Below, one piece after another: positions 52,167 through 61,252 of a stretch of DNA of 64,000 bases. The DNA is from Palsa-504 sp963705835. Lineage in GTDB: Bacteria; Actinomycetota; Actinomycetes; Streptosporangiales; Streptosporangiaceae. The stretch covers positions 62,001 to 126,000 of the forward strand of contig CAVPLC010000047.1 in the NCBI GenBank assembly GCA_963705835.1, read 5' to 3'. A model generated the notes under the pieces. That model searched no databases, had not been told where the DNA came from, and worked only from the letters and a program-made list of their open reading frames with translations. Positions within the stretch are counted from its first letter, which is position 1; every line of letters begins with the position of its first letter. The position numbers and the translations under genes are program-made.

Positions 52167-53879
52167 ATGCGATTGGATGGCTTTGTGGACGCAGACGTGA
52201 TCGTGGTGGGCGCGGGGCTGGCGGGCCTGGCCGCCACCGCGGAACTGGCCCGCGCCGGGCGACGGGTGCTGCTCCTGGACCAGGAGCCCGAGTCGAACCT
52301 CGGCGGCCAGGCGTTCTGGTCGTTCGGCGGCCTGTTCCTTGTGAACTCGCCGGAGCAACGCCGGATGGGGATCAAGGACTCCCACGAGCTGGCGTGGCAG
52401 GACTGGACAGGCAGCGCGTACTTCGACCGCGGCGTCGACGACCTGGCGGGCGAGGACTACTGGGCGTACCGCTGGGCTCAGGCCTACGTGGAATTCGCCG
52501 GCGGGGAGAAGCGATCCTGGCTGCACGGGCTCGGCGTGCGGTGGTTCCCGCTGGTGGGCTGGGCCGAGCGGGGCGGTTACCTGGCCGACGGGCACGGAAA
52601 CTCGGTGCCCCGGTTCCACGTCACCTGGGGCACCGGACCCGGGCTGCTGGCACCGTTCGAGCGCCGGGTCCGGGACGCGGAAACGTCCGGCCTGGTCGGA
52701 TTCAGGTTCCGCCACCGGGTCGACGCGCTCACCGTCACCGGCGGGGCGGTCGACGGCGTGCGCGGCGCGGTACTCGAGCCCAGCGCGGCCGCGCGCGGCA
52801 CGCGCAGTTCGCGAACTTCGGCCGGGGAGTTCGAGCTGCACGCGCCGGTGGTGCTGGTGTGCTCCGGAGGCATCGGCGGCAACTTCGACCTGGTCCGGGA
52901 GAGCTGGCCGACCCGGCTCGGCCCGCCGCCGGAACGGATGATCTCCGGGGTGCCCGAGCACGTCGACGGGCGGATGCTGGCCATCGCCGAGCGGGCCGGC
53001 GGGCGGCTGGTCAACCGCGACCGGATGTGGCACTACCCCGAGGGCATCCAGAACTGGGACCCGATCTGGGCCCGGCACGGCATCAGGATCCTGCCCGGGC
53101 CTTCCTCGCTGTGGCTCGACGCCCGGGGACAGCGGTTCCCCGCGCCGAACTTCCCGGGCTTCGACACCCTGGGCACGCTGGCCGCCATCCGGGAGAGCGG
53201 CTTTGACTACTCCTGGTTCGTGCTCAACCAGAAGATCATCGAGAAGGAGTTCGCGCTGTCAGGCTCGGAACAGAACCCGGACCTGACCGGCAAGGATATC
53301 CGGCTCACCCTGCGGCGGATCCGGCCCGGCGCCCCCGCGCCGGTGGAGGCGTTCAAGCAGCACGGCGCCGACTTCGTGGTGGCCGGGACCCTGCCCGAGC
53401 TGGTCACGGGGATGAACAAGCTGACCGCTGAGCCGCTGATCGACCTAGCCGACCTGGAGCGGCAGATCGTCGCGCGCGACCGTGAGATCGACAACCCGTT
53501 CACCAAGGACCTGCAGGTCATGGCGATCCGCAACGCTCGCAGGTTCCGCGGCGACCGGCTGGCCCGGACCGCGGCGCCGCACCAGATCCTCGATCCCGGG
53601 GCTGGCCCGCTGATCGCCGTCCGGCTCAACATCTTGACCCGCAAGACGCTGGGCGGCCTGCAGACCGACCTGTCCGGCCGGGTGATCAGCAGGGCCGCGC
53701 GCGCCGGGCACCCGGCCGGGACCAGCCCGGTGCCCGGCCTGTTCGCCGCCGGGGAGGTCGCCGGGTTCGGCGGCGGCGGCATGCACGGCTACCGCTCCCT
53801 GGAAGGTTCCTTCCTGGGCGGCTGCCTGTTCAGCGGCCGCCAGGCCGGCCGCGCAGCGGCCCGCGAGACGGGATCCTGA
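52167..53879 (+). CDS. FAD-binding dehydrogenase (fumarate-reductase/KstD-like flavoprotein)
   Basis: About 570 residues. The FAD motif VIVVGAGLAGLAATAELARA is near the N-terminus, then LLDQEPESNLGGQAFWSFGG, and the C-terminal FAD-closing region PVPGLFAAGEVAGFGGGGMH. The FAD_binding_2 family covers fumarate reductases and 3-ketosteroid dehydrogenases; this subgroup is usually called FAD-binding dehydrogenase and its substrate is unknown. The start is 52167 or GTG 52185. The C-terminal GYRSLEGSFLGGCLFSGR is typical. No redox partner gene is adjacent. Confidence 0.88.
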   Translation: MRLDGFVDADVIVVGAGLAGLAATAELARAGRRVLLLDQEPESNLGGQAFWSFGGLFLVNSPEQRRMGIKDSHELAWQDWTGSAYFDRGVDDLAGEDYWAYRWAQAYVEFAGGEKRSWLHGLGVRWFPLVGWAERGGYLADGHGNSVPRFHVTWGTGPGLLAPFERRVRDAETSGLVGFRFRHRVDALTVTGGAVDGVRGAVLEPSAAARGTRSSRTSAGEFELHAPVVLVCSGGIGGNFDLVRESWPTRLGPPPERMISGVPEHVDGRMLAIAERAGGRLVNRDRMWHYPEGIQNWDPIWARHGIRILPGPSSLWLDARGQRFPAPNFPGFDTLGTLAAIRESGFDYSWFVLNQKIIEKEFALSGSEQNPDLTGKDIRLTLRRIRPGAPAPVEAFKQHGADFVVAGTLPELVTGMNKLTAEPLIDLADLERQIVARDREIDNPFTKDLQVMAIRNARRFRGDRLARTAAPHQILDPGAGPLIAVRLNILTRKTLGGLQTDLSGRVISRAARAGHPAGTSPVPGLFAAGEVAGFGGGGMHGYRSLEGSFLGGCLFSGRQAGRAAARETGS

Positions 53880-53891
53880 AGCGCCCGCCCC

Positions 53892-54803
53892 TCAGGGCTG
53901 CTGCTGAGGCGGTCCTCCGTAGCCGCCTGGCGGAGGCGGGGGCGGGTAGTCACCCTGCGGGTATCCGCTCGTCGGAGGCTCCCGATAGCCACCGTAGCCG
54001 CCGCCCTGGGGGGGCTGGCCGTACCCGCCGCCCTGCGGAGGCTGGCCGTAGCCGCCGTAGCCGCCGTCCTGCGGGTAGCCGCCGTAGCCGCCGTCCTGCG
54101 GTGACTGCTGGTACCCGCCGTACGGGCCGCCGCCCGCGGGCGTCATGGTGCTCGGAGAGCCGGTAGTAGACCAGGGTGACGACGAGCGCGAGGAACGGGG
54201 CGATCAGGGTGCCCGAGATGACCGAGCTCAGGCCGTCGCCGAGCACGTGCGGCAGGGCTTAGAAGATCAGGCCGAGGATGATCTCCACCACGAGCAGGAT
54301 CACCCAGACGATCACCAGCGTGCCGAACACGTGCCAGCCGCGGCCGCGCACGAGTTCGCGGCTGCGTCCGAAGGACGCCATGCACCCCGGATCTCTCGAT
54401 CACGATGACCGGGATGATCACGGCCCAGATGGTGATCAGGAACAGGCCGGGAACGATGATCAGGATGAGCCCGATCGTGATCGCGATGCCGGCCAGGATC
54501 GACGCTCCGGCGACGCGACCAGAAGAAGGGCAGGGCCTCGTTCACGGTCTCGCTGATGGACAGGTCGACGCGGCCGTCCCGCACGTCCTGCACGGCCTTG
54601 ATCAGCGTCGCCTCGACCAGGAAGAGAGCGATCACCGACACCAGGGACCCGAGCAGGAGGCCGACGGTGCCGCCGGCCAGCGCGAGGACGGCCGTGATGA
54701 TCGCGGCGACCAGGTAGATGACAAAGGCGATCGTGAGAAGGTGCCTGGCGTGGGCCTTGTACATCCGCCAGGCTTCGTCGAGTACGCCGGACAGTGGATT
54801 CAT
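53892..54803 (-). pseudogene. Four-helix membrane protein with Gly/Tyr/Pro/Gln tail, several lesions
   Basis: From ATG 54803 (MNPLSGVLDEAWRMYKAHAR) the protein has membrane segments (LLTIAFVIYLVAAIITAVLA, then VGLLLGSLVSVIALFLVE, GIAITIGLILIIVPGLFL, VFGTLVIVWVILLVVEII, LIAPFLALVVTLVYY) and ends in a Gly-Tyr-Pro-Gln tail. It is broken at 54515 (+1), 54385-54388 (+1 in CCCC), an in-frame TAA at 54261-54259, and 54147 (+1). Repairing these gives one continuous protein. The layout resembles GDPD-membrane-domain or Yip1-like families. True decay or local assembly error; the neighbouring genes show similar indels. Confidence 0.7.
54048..54101. repeat. Tandem repeat encoding the Gly/Tyr-rich tail
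   Basis: A 27-base unit (54048-54074) is exactly duplicated at 54075-54101, and two looser related units precede it. Each encodes a Pro-Gln-Asp-Gly-Gly-Tyr-Gly-Gly-Tyr-type block on the minus strand. Such repeats expand and contract by slippage. Confidence 0.8.
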
Positions 54804-54862
54804 GGCCGTGATGCTACAACCGGATTCCTGCGATTGGGTGGACGGCGGGGGCCCAATTGGGG

Positions 54863-55604
54863 TCAGGCGGCGAACCCGCCGTCCACCGCGATCGCGTTCC
54901 CCGTCGACGTAGCGGCCGCCGTCACCGGCCAGGTGAGCCACGGTCGCGGCGATGTCGTCGGCGAGGCCGTAGCGGCCGAGCGCGGGGATCGTGCGCAGGG
55001 CGCCGGCCGCGGGGCCGTCGGCCGGGTTCATGTCGGTGTCGATGAGGCCCCCGTGCACCACGGTGACGGTGATCCCGCGTGGTCCCAGGTCCCGGGCCAG
55101 GCCCCTGGTCAGGCCGGTCAGCGCGGACTTGGCCATGGCGTACAGGGTCAGGCCGGGGACCGGGACCCGGTCGGCCAGGGCGCTGCCGACGGTGATGATG
55201 CGCCCGCCTTCGGGCATGTGCCGGGCGGCGGCCTGGGCCGCGACGAACACGGCCCGCACGTCGACCGCCCACAGCCGGTCCGCCTGGTCCACCGTCATCT
55301 CCTCCAGCGGCCCGCCCGTGAAGATGCCTGCGTTGTTGACCAGGATGTCGATCCGGCCCATGTGCCGGACGGTCTGATCCACCGCCGCGGTGACCGCGGC
55401 GGGGTCGGCGTTGTCGGCCTGGATGACCAGGACCCGCCCGCCGTCCGCGTCGATCTGCTTGGCTACCGCCTGGGCCTTGTCGGCGGCGGTGGCGTAGGTG
55501 AGCGCCACCGCCGCCCCGTCGCGGGCCAGCCGCAACGCGATCGCGGCCCCGATTCCGCGGCTGCCGCCGGTGACCAGTGCTACCTTGCCCGCGAGCTCGT
55601 TCAT
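54863..55604 (-). CDS. Short-chain dehydrogenase/reductase, apparent frameshift at the 3' end
   Basis: About 247 residues after repair: ALVTGGSRGIGAAIALRLA (cofactor loop), ILVNNAGIFTGGP, active-site Ser in ITVGSALADRV, then YAMAK with catalytic Tyr and Lys. The last conserved element should read DGNAIAVDGGFAA before TGA 54863-54865, but a CCCC run at 54899-54902 carries one base too many, so the annotated frame runs on into the next gene. ATG 55604 is standard (MNELAGKVALVTGG). NADP-dependent, substrate unknown. Divergent from the sigma-factor gene. Confidence 0.85.
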
Positions 55605-55662
55605 GTCTGCCTCACTTCCGTGTTGGTTCCTGTGATGCAGAGGAAGACCGGCTTGCGGCCCG

Positions 55663-55695
55663 GAAGGAATCGCGCGCTCGGCGACCGATTCCTTC
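55663..55695. promoter_or_regulatory. Perfect 10-base inverted repeat between SDR and sigma genes
   Basis: GAAGGAATCG and CGATTCCTTC separated by 13 bases, midway between two divergent starts. Exact arms of this length in a divergent gap suggest an operator shared by the two genes. Confidence 0.5.
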
Positions 55696-55758
55696 TCCGC
55701 GGCCGGCGAGTCTTCATATGCGGACTGGGTATTCATGGCCGGATTGGAGGAGGACGTC

Positions 55759-56741
55759 ATGTCGCAGCAAGCCGCCGCGGTCACGGGGGCCGGAGAATTC
55801 GCGGACCGGACCGAGCCGTTCCGGCGCGAACTGCTGGCGCATTGTTACCGGATGGTCGGCTCGGTCGACGACGCCGAGGACCTGGTTCAGGAGACCTACC
55901 TGCGGGCGTGGCGGTCCTACGGCGGGTTCGAGGGCCGGTCGTCGGTGCGCACCTGGCTCTACCAGATCGCCACCAACGCGTGCCTGAGCGCCCTGCAGCA
56001 ACGCGCGCGGCGCGCGCTGCCGTCCGGTCTCGGCGCCCCGGGCGAGGACCGGGACACCTCGCTGGCCGGGCCGGGAACGGCGGTCGCGTGGCTGCAGCCG
56101 ATGCCGGACGCGCTGGTGACCGCGGATTCTGCCGACCCGGCCGCCGTCGCCGTGTCGCGGGACAGCCTGAGGCTGGCGCTGGTGGCGAGCTTTCAGTACC
56201 TGCCGGCCCGGCAGCGGGCGGTGCTGCTGCTGCGCGAGGTGCTGGCCTTCCCCGCCGACGACGTGGCCAGGATGCTCGGCACCACCACGGCCGCGGTCAA
56301 GAGCGCGCTGCAGCGCGCCCGGGCTCGGCTGGACGACGTCTCCCCTTCGGCCTCACAGATGGCCGTGCCGTCCGGCCGGCTGCCCGCGCCGTGCTCGACC
56401 AGTACATCGCCGCCTTCGAGAGCGCCGACGCGGCCGCCCTCGAGCGGTTGCTGCGCCGCGACGCCGCCCTGGAGCTGCCGCCTTCGGCCCGCTGGTACGC
56501 CGGGGGCGAGGCCATCGCCACCGCGGTGGCCGGTCTGGGGTCGCCGGGCGAATGGCGGATGCTCCCCACCGCCGCCAACGGGCAGCCGGCCGCGGCGGCC
56601 TACCAGCGGGACGCCGACGGTGCCTACCGGGCGTACGGGATCGTCGTCCTCACGCTCGCCCGCGCCACCATCGCCCGGATCACGGTGTTCGCTGATCCGC
56701 GCCTGTTCGCCCGGTTCGGCCTGCCCCAGGAAGCCCGGTGA
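55759..56741 (+). CDS. SigG-like ECF sigma factor with SnoaL-like C-terminal domain, apparent frameshift
   Basis: Sigma-2 (FRRELLAHCYRMVGSVDDAE, DLVQETYLRAWRSYGGFEG, TWLYQIATNACLSAL) and sigma-4 (YLPARQRAVLLLREVLAF, MLGTTTAAVKSALQRARARL) are complete and match the SigG/TIGR02960 type. The SnoaL-like tail (AVLDQYIAAFESADAAALER, then GEWRMLPTAANGQPAAAAY) reads in another frame, shifted near 56350 by one missing base. ATG 55759 has GGAGGAGG 5 bases upstream. In such factors the tail acts as a built-in regulator, so a real truncation would alter activity. Confidence 0.85.
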
Positions 56742-56995
56742 CTGAGTGCGCCTGGTCCGGCAGGCTGCCGGGCCGGGCCTGGCTGGCCAGCTGCTCGGGT
56801 AGGCCGGTCCGTGAGGTGATGCCGAGTTTTCCGAAGGCGTGCCGCAGGTGTGTTTCCACGGTGGGCAAGGTCGATGAACAGGTGTTGGGCGATCTGCCGG
56901 TTGGACATGCCGTCGGCGGCCAGGCTGGCCACCCGCCGTTCGGCGCTGGTGAGCGGCAGTGCACAGCTCGCCGAGACGGACACCCCGGTGACCAC
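56680..56995 (-). pseudogene. LuxR-type HTH domain only, with a frameshift
   Basis: Only the C-terminal HTH of a LuxR/NarL-type regulator: LTSAERRVASLAADGMSNRQ, IAQHLFI, then in the next frame TVETHLRHAFGKLGITSRTG. One extra base near 56872 separates the two parts. No receiver, ATPase or sensor domain lies upstream, where the divergent VOC gene begins. Probably a remnant of a larger regulator; its 3' end overlaps the sigma gene by about 60 bases. Confidence 0.7.
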
Positions 56996-57050
56996 GCCGG
57001 GCCGCCTGTAGCGGCGGTACCCTGCCGGGCAGGGCTATCGGAGGTGAGCG

Positions 57051-57455
57051 GTGGACGAGGAACCGGGGGTAACCGAGCTTCGGCTGGTGGTGACCGCGGC
57101 CGACTACGAGCAGGCGCTGCGGTTCTACCGCGACGTGCTGGGCCTGCGGGAACGGGCCGCCTACAGCTCGCCGGGCGGCCGGGTGAGCATCCTGGAGGCC
57201 GGGCGGGCCACCCTGGAGCTGGCCGATCCGCCGCACGCCGCCTACATCGACGAGGTGGAGGTCGGCCGGCGGGTGGCCGGGCACATCCGGGTCGCCTTCG
57301 CGGTTGCCGACTCGGCCGCCGCGACCGACACGCTGGCCTCGGCCGGAGCGACGGTGCTGGCCGGGCCGACGCGCACGCCCTGGGCCTCGGTGAACTCGCG
57401 CCTGGAGGGCCCGGCCGACCTGCAGCTGACCCTGTTCACCGACGACGCCACCTAA
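57051..57455 (+). CDS. VOC (glyoxalase/bleomycin-resistance-like) family protein
   Basis: A 134-residue protein with two beta-alpha-beta-beta-beta half-units: ELRLVVTAADYEQALRFYRD, VLGLRERAAYSSPGGRVSIL and HIRVAFAVADSAAATDTLAS followed by VLAGPTRTPWASVNSRLEGP. Glu/His metal ligands are only partly conserved, so either a dioxygenase-like enzyme or a binding protein is possible. GTG 57051 has GGAGG 7 bases upstream. Convergent with the truncated reductase, overlapping by 4 bases. Confidence 0.85.
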   Translation: MDEEPGVTELRLVVTAADYEQALRFYRDVLGLRERAAYSSPGGRVSILEAGRATLELADPPHAAYIDEVEVGRRVAGHIRVAFAVADSAAATDTLASAGATVLAGPTRTPWASVNSRLEGPADLQLTLFTDDAT

Positions 57456-58030
57456 CGGACTGGCACCATCAGCACGATCTTCCCGCGCGGGTGGTGCTGC
57501 TCCAGGATGCGGTGCGCCTCGGCCGCCGCCGGCAGCGGGAGCCGATGGCTGATGACCGGCCGCAGCGCGCCCGCATCCAGCAGCGACGCGAGCTGGCGGG
57601 TCCGCTGGCCGTCGTCACCGATGAGCACCCCGTGAAAGGTCAGGTTGGCGTCCAGGACCGGGTCGAGGTCCAGCTCGGGGGTGGCGATGGCGGCCAGCTG
57701 GCCGCCCGGCCGCACGGCGCCCAAGGTGGCTGACAGCAGCGTCCCGCCGACCAGGTCGGCGATCGCGTCGACGGGCTCGCCGGTCCGCTGGACGATGTCC
57801 TCGCTGGCGTAATCGATGCAGCTGGCGGCGCCGAGGGCGCGCATCTGCTCGTGCATGGCGCGGCGGCCGACGCCGATGACCTGGATGCCGCGGCGGACCG
57901 CAAGCTGGAGCAGGAACAGGCCGACGCCGCCGCTGGCCCCCAGGACCAGCAGCAGGCTGCCTTCCTTCAGCGCGAGCCGGTCCAGGACCAGCAGGGCGGT
58001 CCCGGCCGCATCTTCCGGAACCGGTAGCAC
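57452..58030 (-). pseudogene. MDR reductase lacking its N-terminal catalytic domain
   Basis: A 192-residue Rossmann half of a quinone-oxidoreductase-like protein: LLVLGASGGVGLFLLQLAVR, CIDYASEDIVQ, ILEQHHPRGKIVLMV at the end. The GroES-like N-terminal half (about 120 residues) is absent; the ORF starts 6 bases after the acyl-CoA synthetase stop. Probably a 5'-deleted gene now carried behind that synthetase; co-transcription is likely but function is doubtful. Confidence 0.7.
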
Positions 58031-58035
58031 CGGCC

Positions 58036-59571
58036 TCAGGCACCGGGGTAGGTCGCCTTGAGCTGCGACTTCATCAGCTTGCCTGCCTCGCTGCGCGGCA
58101 GGTCATCGACGAAGCGGACGGTCCTGGGCGCCTTGAAGCTGGCGATCTTGGACTTCACGAACGCGATGATCTCCTGCTCGAGCTCGGGCCCGGGCACGAC
58201 GCCCGGGGCGGGCTGGACGAAGGCGGCGACCGACTGCCCCATCTCCGGGTCGGGAACGCCGATCACCGCGACGTCGTAGACGGCCGGGTGCAGCGCGAGC
58301 ACGTTCTCGGTCTCCTGCGGGTAGATGTTGACGCCGCCGGAGATGATCGTGAACGCCTTGCGGTCGGTCAGGAACAGGAAGCCGTCTTCGTCGAGGTAGC
58401 CGATGTCGCCCAGGGTGGTCCAGGTCGGGTGGGCCGGGTGCTGGGAGGCCTGCGTCTTGGCCGGGTCGTTGTGGTAGGTGAACGGGATCTCGTCGCGCTC
58501 GAAGTAGACGGCGCCCGTCTGGCCCGCGGGGAGTTCGGTCCCGTCGTCGGCGCAGATCCTGACCGTGCCAAGGATGGGGCGGCCGACGGTGCCCGGCCTG
58601 GTCAGCCACGTGCCGCTGTCGATGGCCGTCATGCCGTTGCCCTCGGTGCCCGCGTAGTACTCCAGCAGGATCGGGCCCCACCAGTCGATCATCTTCTGCT
58701 TGACCTCGACCGGGCAGGGCGCGGCGGCGTGGATGGCGACCCGCAGGCTGTTCACGTCGTAGCGGTCGCGAGCCTCCTGCGGCAACTGCAGCATCCGGAC
58801 GAACATGGTCGGCACGAACTGCGCGTGGGTGGCGCGGTGGTCACCGATGGCCCGCAGGGCCTGCTCGGCGTCGAACCGCTTCATCATCACCACGGTGCCG
58901 CCCAGGGCCTGGACCGCGCCGCAGAACCGCAGCGGTGCCGCGTGATAGATCGGCCCCGGTGACAGGTAGACCGTGTTCTCGTCGAAGCCGAAGGCCAGCC
59001 GGGCCAGCTCGACCAGGTTCTCGGCGGGCTCGTCCACCTGGACGTCGGGCAGCGGCGGCCGGACGCCCTTGGGCCGTCCGGTGGTGCCGGAGGAGTACAG
59101 CATGGTGGCGCCGTGCGGCTGGTCGGCCAGCGGCGTGTCCGGGGCGGCCGCGATCGTCTCCTCGTAGCTCTCGTAGCCGGGGACCGCGCCGCCGAAGGCC
59201 AGCCGCAGCTTCACCGCCGCGGTGAGATCCGTGACCGCCGTCGCGGTCGCGGCCTGCTCGGCGGAGACGATCAGGGCGGCGGCGCCGCTGTCGTTGACGA
59301 TGTAGGCGACCTCGTCCGGCTTGAGCCGGTAGTTGACCGCCGTGATGTACAGGCCGGAGCGCAGCGCGGCCCAGTAGACCTCCAGGGCCCGCAGGCTGTT
59401 CTCGGTCAGCAGCGCCACCGCGTCGCCGGGCCGCAGGCCGCCGTCGCGCAGCACACGGGCGAGCTGGGCCGAGCGCCGCTCGAGTTCGCCGTAGCTGATA
59501 CTCTCTCCGGTCCCGGCCATGACCGCCGCGATCCGGTCCGGCGCCTGCGCCGCGTACGTGCCCGGGTACAT
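58036..59571 (-). CDS. Acyl-CoA synthetase (AMP-forming, FadD-like)
   Basis: A 511-residue ANL-family ligase: ATP loop TMLYSSGTTGRPKGV, substrate region FGFDENTVYLSPGPIYHAAP, EYYAGTEGNGMTAID, TLGDIGYLDEDGFLFLTDR, FTIISGGVNIYPQE and the C-terminal lysine in SEAGKLMKSQ. It activates a carboxylic acid (fatty, aromatic or steroid side-chain) through an acyl-AMP to the CoA ester. Divergent from an acyl-CoA dehydrogenase gene with 81 bases between, so the two probably work in one degradation route. Confidence 0.93.
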   Translation of the reverse strand: MYPGTYAAQAPDRIAAVMAGTGESISYGELERRSAQLARVLRDGGLRPGDAVALLTENSLRALEVYWAALRSGLYITAVNYRLKPDEVAYIVNDSGAAALIVSAEQAATATAVTDLTAAVKLRLAFGGAVPGYESYEETIAAAPDTPLADQPHGATMLYSSGTTGRPKGVRPPLPDVQVDEPAENLVELARLAFGFDENTVYLSPGPIYHAAPLRFCGAVQALGGTVVMMKRFDAEQALRAIGDHRATHAQFVPTMFVRMLQLPQEARDRYDVNSLRVAIHAAAPCPVEVKQKMIDWWGPILLEYYAGTEGNGMTAIDSGTWLTRPGTVGRPILGTVRICADDGTELPAGQTGAVYFERDEIPFTYHNDPAKTQASQHPAHPTWTTLGDIGYLDEDGFLFLTDRKAFTIISGGVNIYPQETENVLALHPAVYDVAVIGVPDPEMGQSVAAFVQPAPGVVPGPELEQEIIAFVKSKIASFKAPRTVRFVDDLPRSEAGKLMKSQLKATYPGA

Positions 59572-59652
59572 GGCTCATTATCGGTGGCTACCGGCCGATG
59601 CTGTCCAGTTCCGCGCTCTACCCTGGGTTAGAAATCAGGGGAAGGTCAGGTC

Positions 59653-60810
59653 GTGAGCAGTCTTTCCGCGGAGGAACGAGCGGTCGTCGAGACGGTGGCG
59701 GAGTTCGTCGACCGCGACGTGCGACCGGTGGCGCGCGAGCTCGAGCACGCCAATGCCTACCCCGAGAAGCTGATCGGGCAGATGAAGGCCATGGGCATCT
59801 TCGGGCTCGCCATCCCCGAGCCCTACGGCGGCGCGCCGGTGTCGGTACCCTGCTACGCCGAGATCACCGCCGAGCTGGCCCGCGGCTGGATGAGCCTGGC
59901 CGGAGCGATGGGCGGGCACACCGTGGTGGCTACGATGCTGCTGGCGTTCGGCACCGAGGAGCAGAAGCAGCGGTACCTGCCGCGGATGGCGACCGGCGAG
60001 GTGCGCGCCGCGATGGCGCTGACCGAGCCCGGCGGCGGCTCTGACCTGCAGGCCATGACGACGACCGCGCGGCGGGACGGCGACGGTTACCGGGTCAGCG
60101 GCACCAAGACCTGGATCACCAACGCGCGGCGGGCCGGCCTGATCGCGCTGCTGTGCAAGACCGACCCGGCGGCCCGGCCGCGGCACAAGGGCATCAGCGT
60201 GCTGCTGGTCGAGCACGGCGACGGCCTGGTGGTCTCACGTGACCTGCCCAAGCTCGGCTACAAGGGAGTGGAAAGCTGCGAGCTGTCCTTCACCGACTAC
60301 CTCGCGCCCGCCGGCGCGGTGCTCGGCGGCGAGCCGGGGCGCGGTTTCGCCCAGATGATGAAGGGCCTGGAGATCGGGCGCATCCAGGTTGCCGCCCGGG
60401 CGGTGGGCGTGGCGCAGGCCGCCTTCGACGACGCGCTGCGGTACGCGCAGCAGCGGGAGAGCTTCGGGGTGCCGATCTGGAAGCACCAGGCGATCGGCGG
60501 TTACCTGGCCGACATGGCCACCAGGCTCACCGCGGCCCGCCAGCTCGTGCGGTATGCCGCCGAGCGCTACGACGCGGGCGAGCGGTGTGACATGGAGGCC
60601 GGAATGGCCAAGCTGTTCGCATCGGAGGCGGCCATGGAGATCGCGCTGGCCGCGGTCAGGATCCACGGTGGCTACGGGTACTCGACCGAATTCGACGTCG
60701 AGCGGTACTTCCGCGACGCGCCGCTGATGATCGTCGGCGAGGGCACCAACGAGATCCAGCGCAACGTCATCGCGGCCCAGCTGGTGTCGCGCGGCGGGCT
60801 GGGCCGCTGA
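59653..60810 (+). CDS. Acyl-CoA dehydrogenase
   Basis: A 385-residue FAD enzyme introducing a 2,3-double bond into an acyl-CoA. AAMALTEPGGGSDLQAMTT and TKTWITNARRAGL are the FAD/substrate signatures, RIHGGYGYSTEFDVERYFRD and IVGEGTNEIQRNVIA the C-terminal ones, with the catalytic Glu in GEGTNEI. GTG 59653 follows GAAGGTCAGG. It ends before a hairpin. Confidence 0.94.
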   Translation: MSSLSAEERAVVETVAEFVDRDVRPVARELEHANAYPEKLIGQMKAMGIFGLAIPEPYGGAPVSVPCYAEITAELARGWMSLAGAMGGHTVVATMLLAFGTEEQKQRYLPRMATGEVRAAMALTEPGGGSDLQAMTTTARRDGDGYRVSGTKTWITNARRAGLIALLCKTDPAARPRHKGISVLLVEHGDGLVVSRDLPKLGYKGVESCELSFTDYLAPAGAVLGGEPGRGFAQMMKGLEIGRIQVAARAVGVAQAAFDDALRYAQQRESFGVPIWKHQAIGGYLADMATRLTAARQLVRYAAERYDAGERCDMEAGMAKLFASEAAMEIALAAVRIHGGYGYSTEFDVERYFRDAPLMIVGEGTNEIQRNVIAAQLVSRGGLGR

Positions 60811-60823
60811 CCGCCTTTTGGCT

Positions 60824-60848
60824 CGCGGCCAGCCGGGGGGTGGCCGCG
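60824..60848. terminator. Hairpin terminator between convergent genes
   Basis: CGCGGCCA and TGGCCGCG pair exactly around a 9-base G-rich loop, 14 bases after the acyl-CoA dehydrogenase stop and 34 bases from the YjbR stop on the other strand. Confidence 0.65.
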
Positions 60849-60881
60849 CCGTAGGTGGCGGTGCCGGTTCGCGATACGCCG

Positions 60882-61241
60882 TTAGCGCGGCGGCCGGGCG
60901 GGCGGCCTGCGTGCCTTGGGCAGCGAGGCGACCACCAGGTCGTAGGAGTCGCCGAGCAGGTCGGTCACCATGTCGTCGGGCAGCGAGCCGTCGATCGTGA
61001 TCGTGTTCCAGTGCCGCTTGTTCAGGTGGTAGCCGGGCACGATGGCCGGGTAGGCGGCGCGCAGCTGGACCGCGAGCTCGGGGTCGCACTTGACGCTCAG
61101 CTGCAGCGGGTCGCCGTCAAGATGGCAGGCCGCGAACATCTTCCCCTCGACCTTGAAGACCGATACCTCGTCGCCGAACGGGAACTCCTCACTGGCGCCC
61201 GGCAACGCCAGGCACTGCGCCTTGAGCTCGTGCTGGTCCAT
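60882..61241 (-). CDS. MmcQ/YjbR-family protein
   Basis: A 119-residue protein with the family strings CLALPGASEEFPFGDEVSVF, KMFAACHLDGDPLQLSVKC and GYHLNKRHWNTITIDGS. The fold resembles DNA-binding CyaY-like proteins, but function is unknown; one relative sits in the mitomycin cluster. ATG 61241 is used because the longer ORF upstream is the shadow of the GlcD-like gene, which lies 11 bases before it on the same strand. Confidence 0.9.
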   Translation of the reverse strand: MDQHELKAQCLALPGASEEFPFGDEVSVFKVEGKMFAACHLDGDPLQLSVKCDPELAVQLRAAYPAIVPGYHLNKRHWNTITIDGSLPDDMVTDLLGDSYDLVVASLPKARRPPARPPR

Positions 61242-61252
61242 GCGATGCGGTC

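Noticed and set aside
49445..52375. 976-codon minus-strand ORF across the Nramp region
   Set aside because: Antisense of the transporter, Arg/Gly/Asp/Gln-rich, and it crosses the riboswitch leader.
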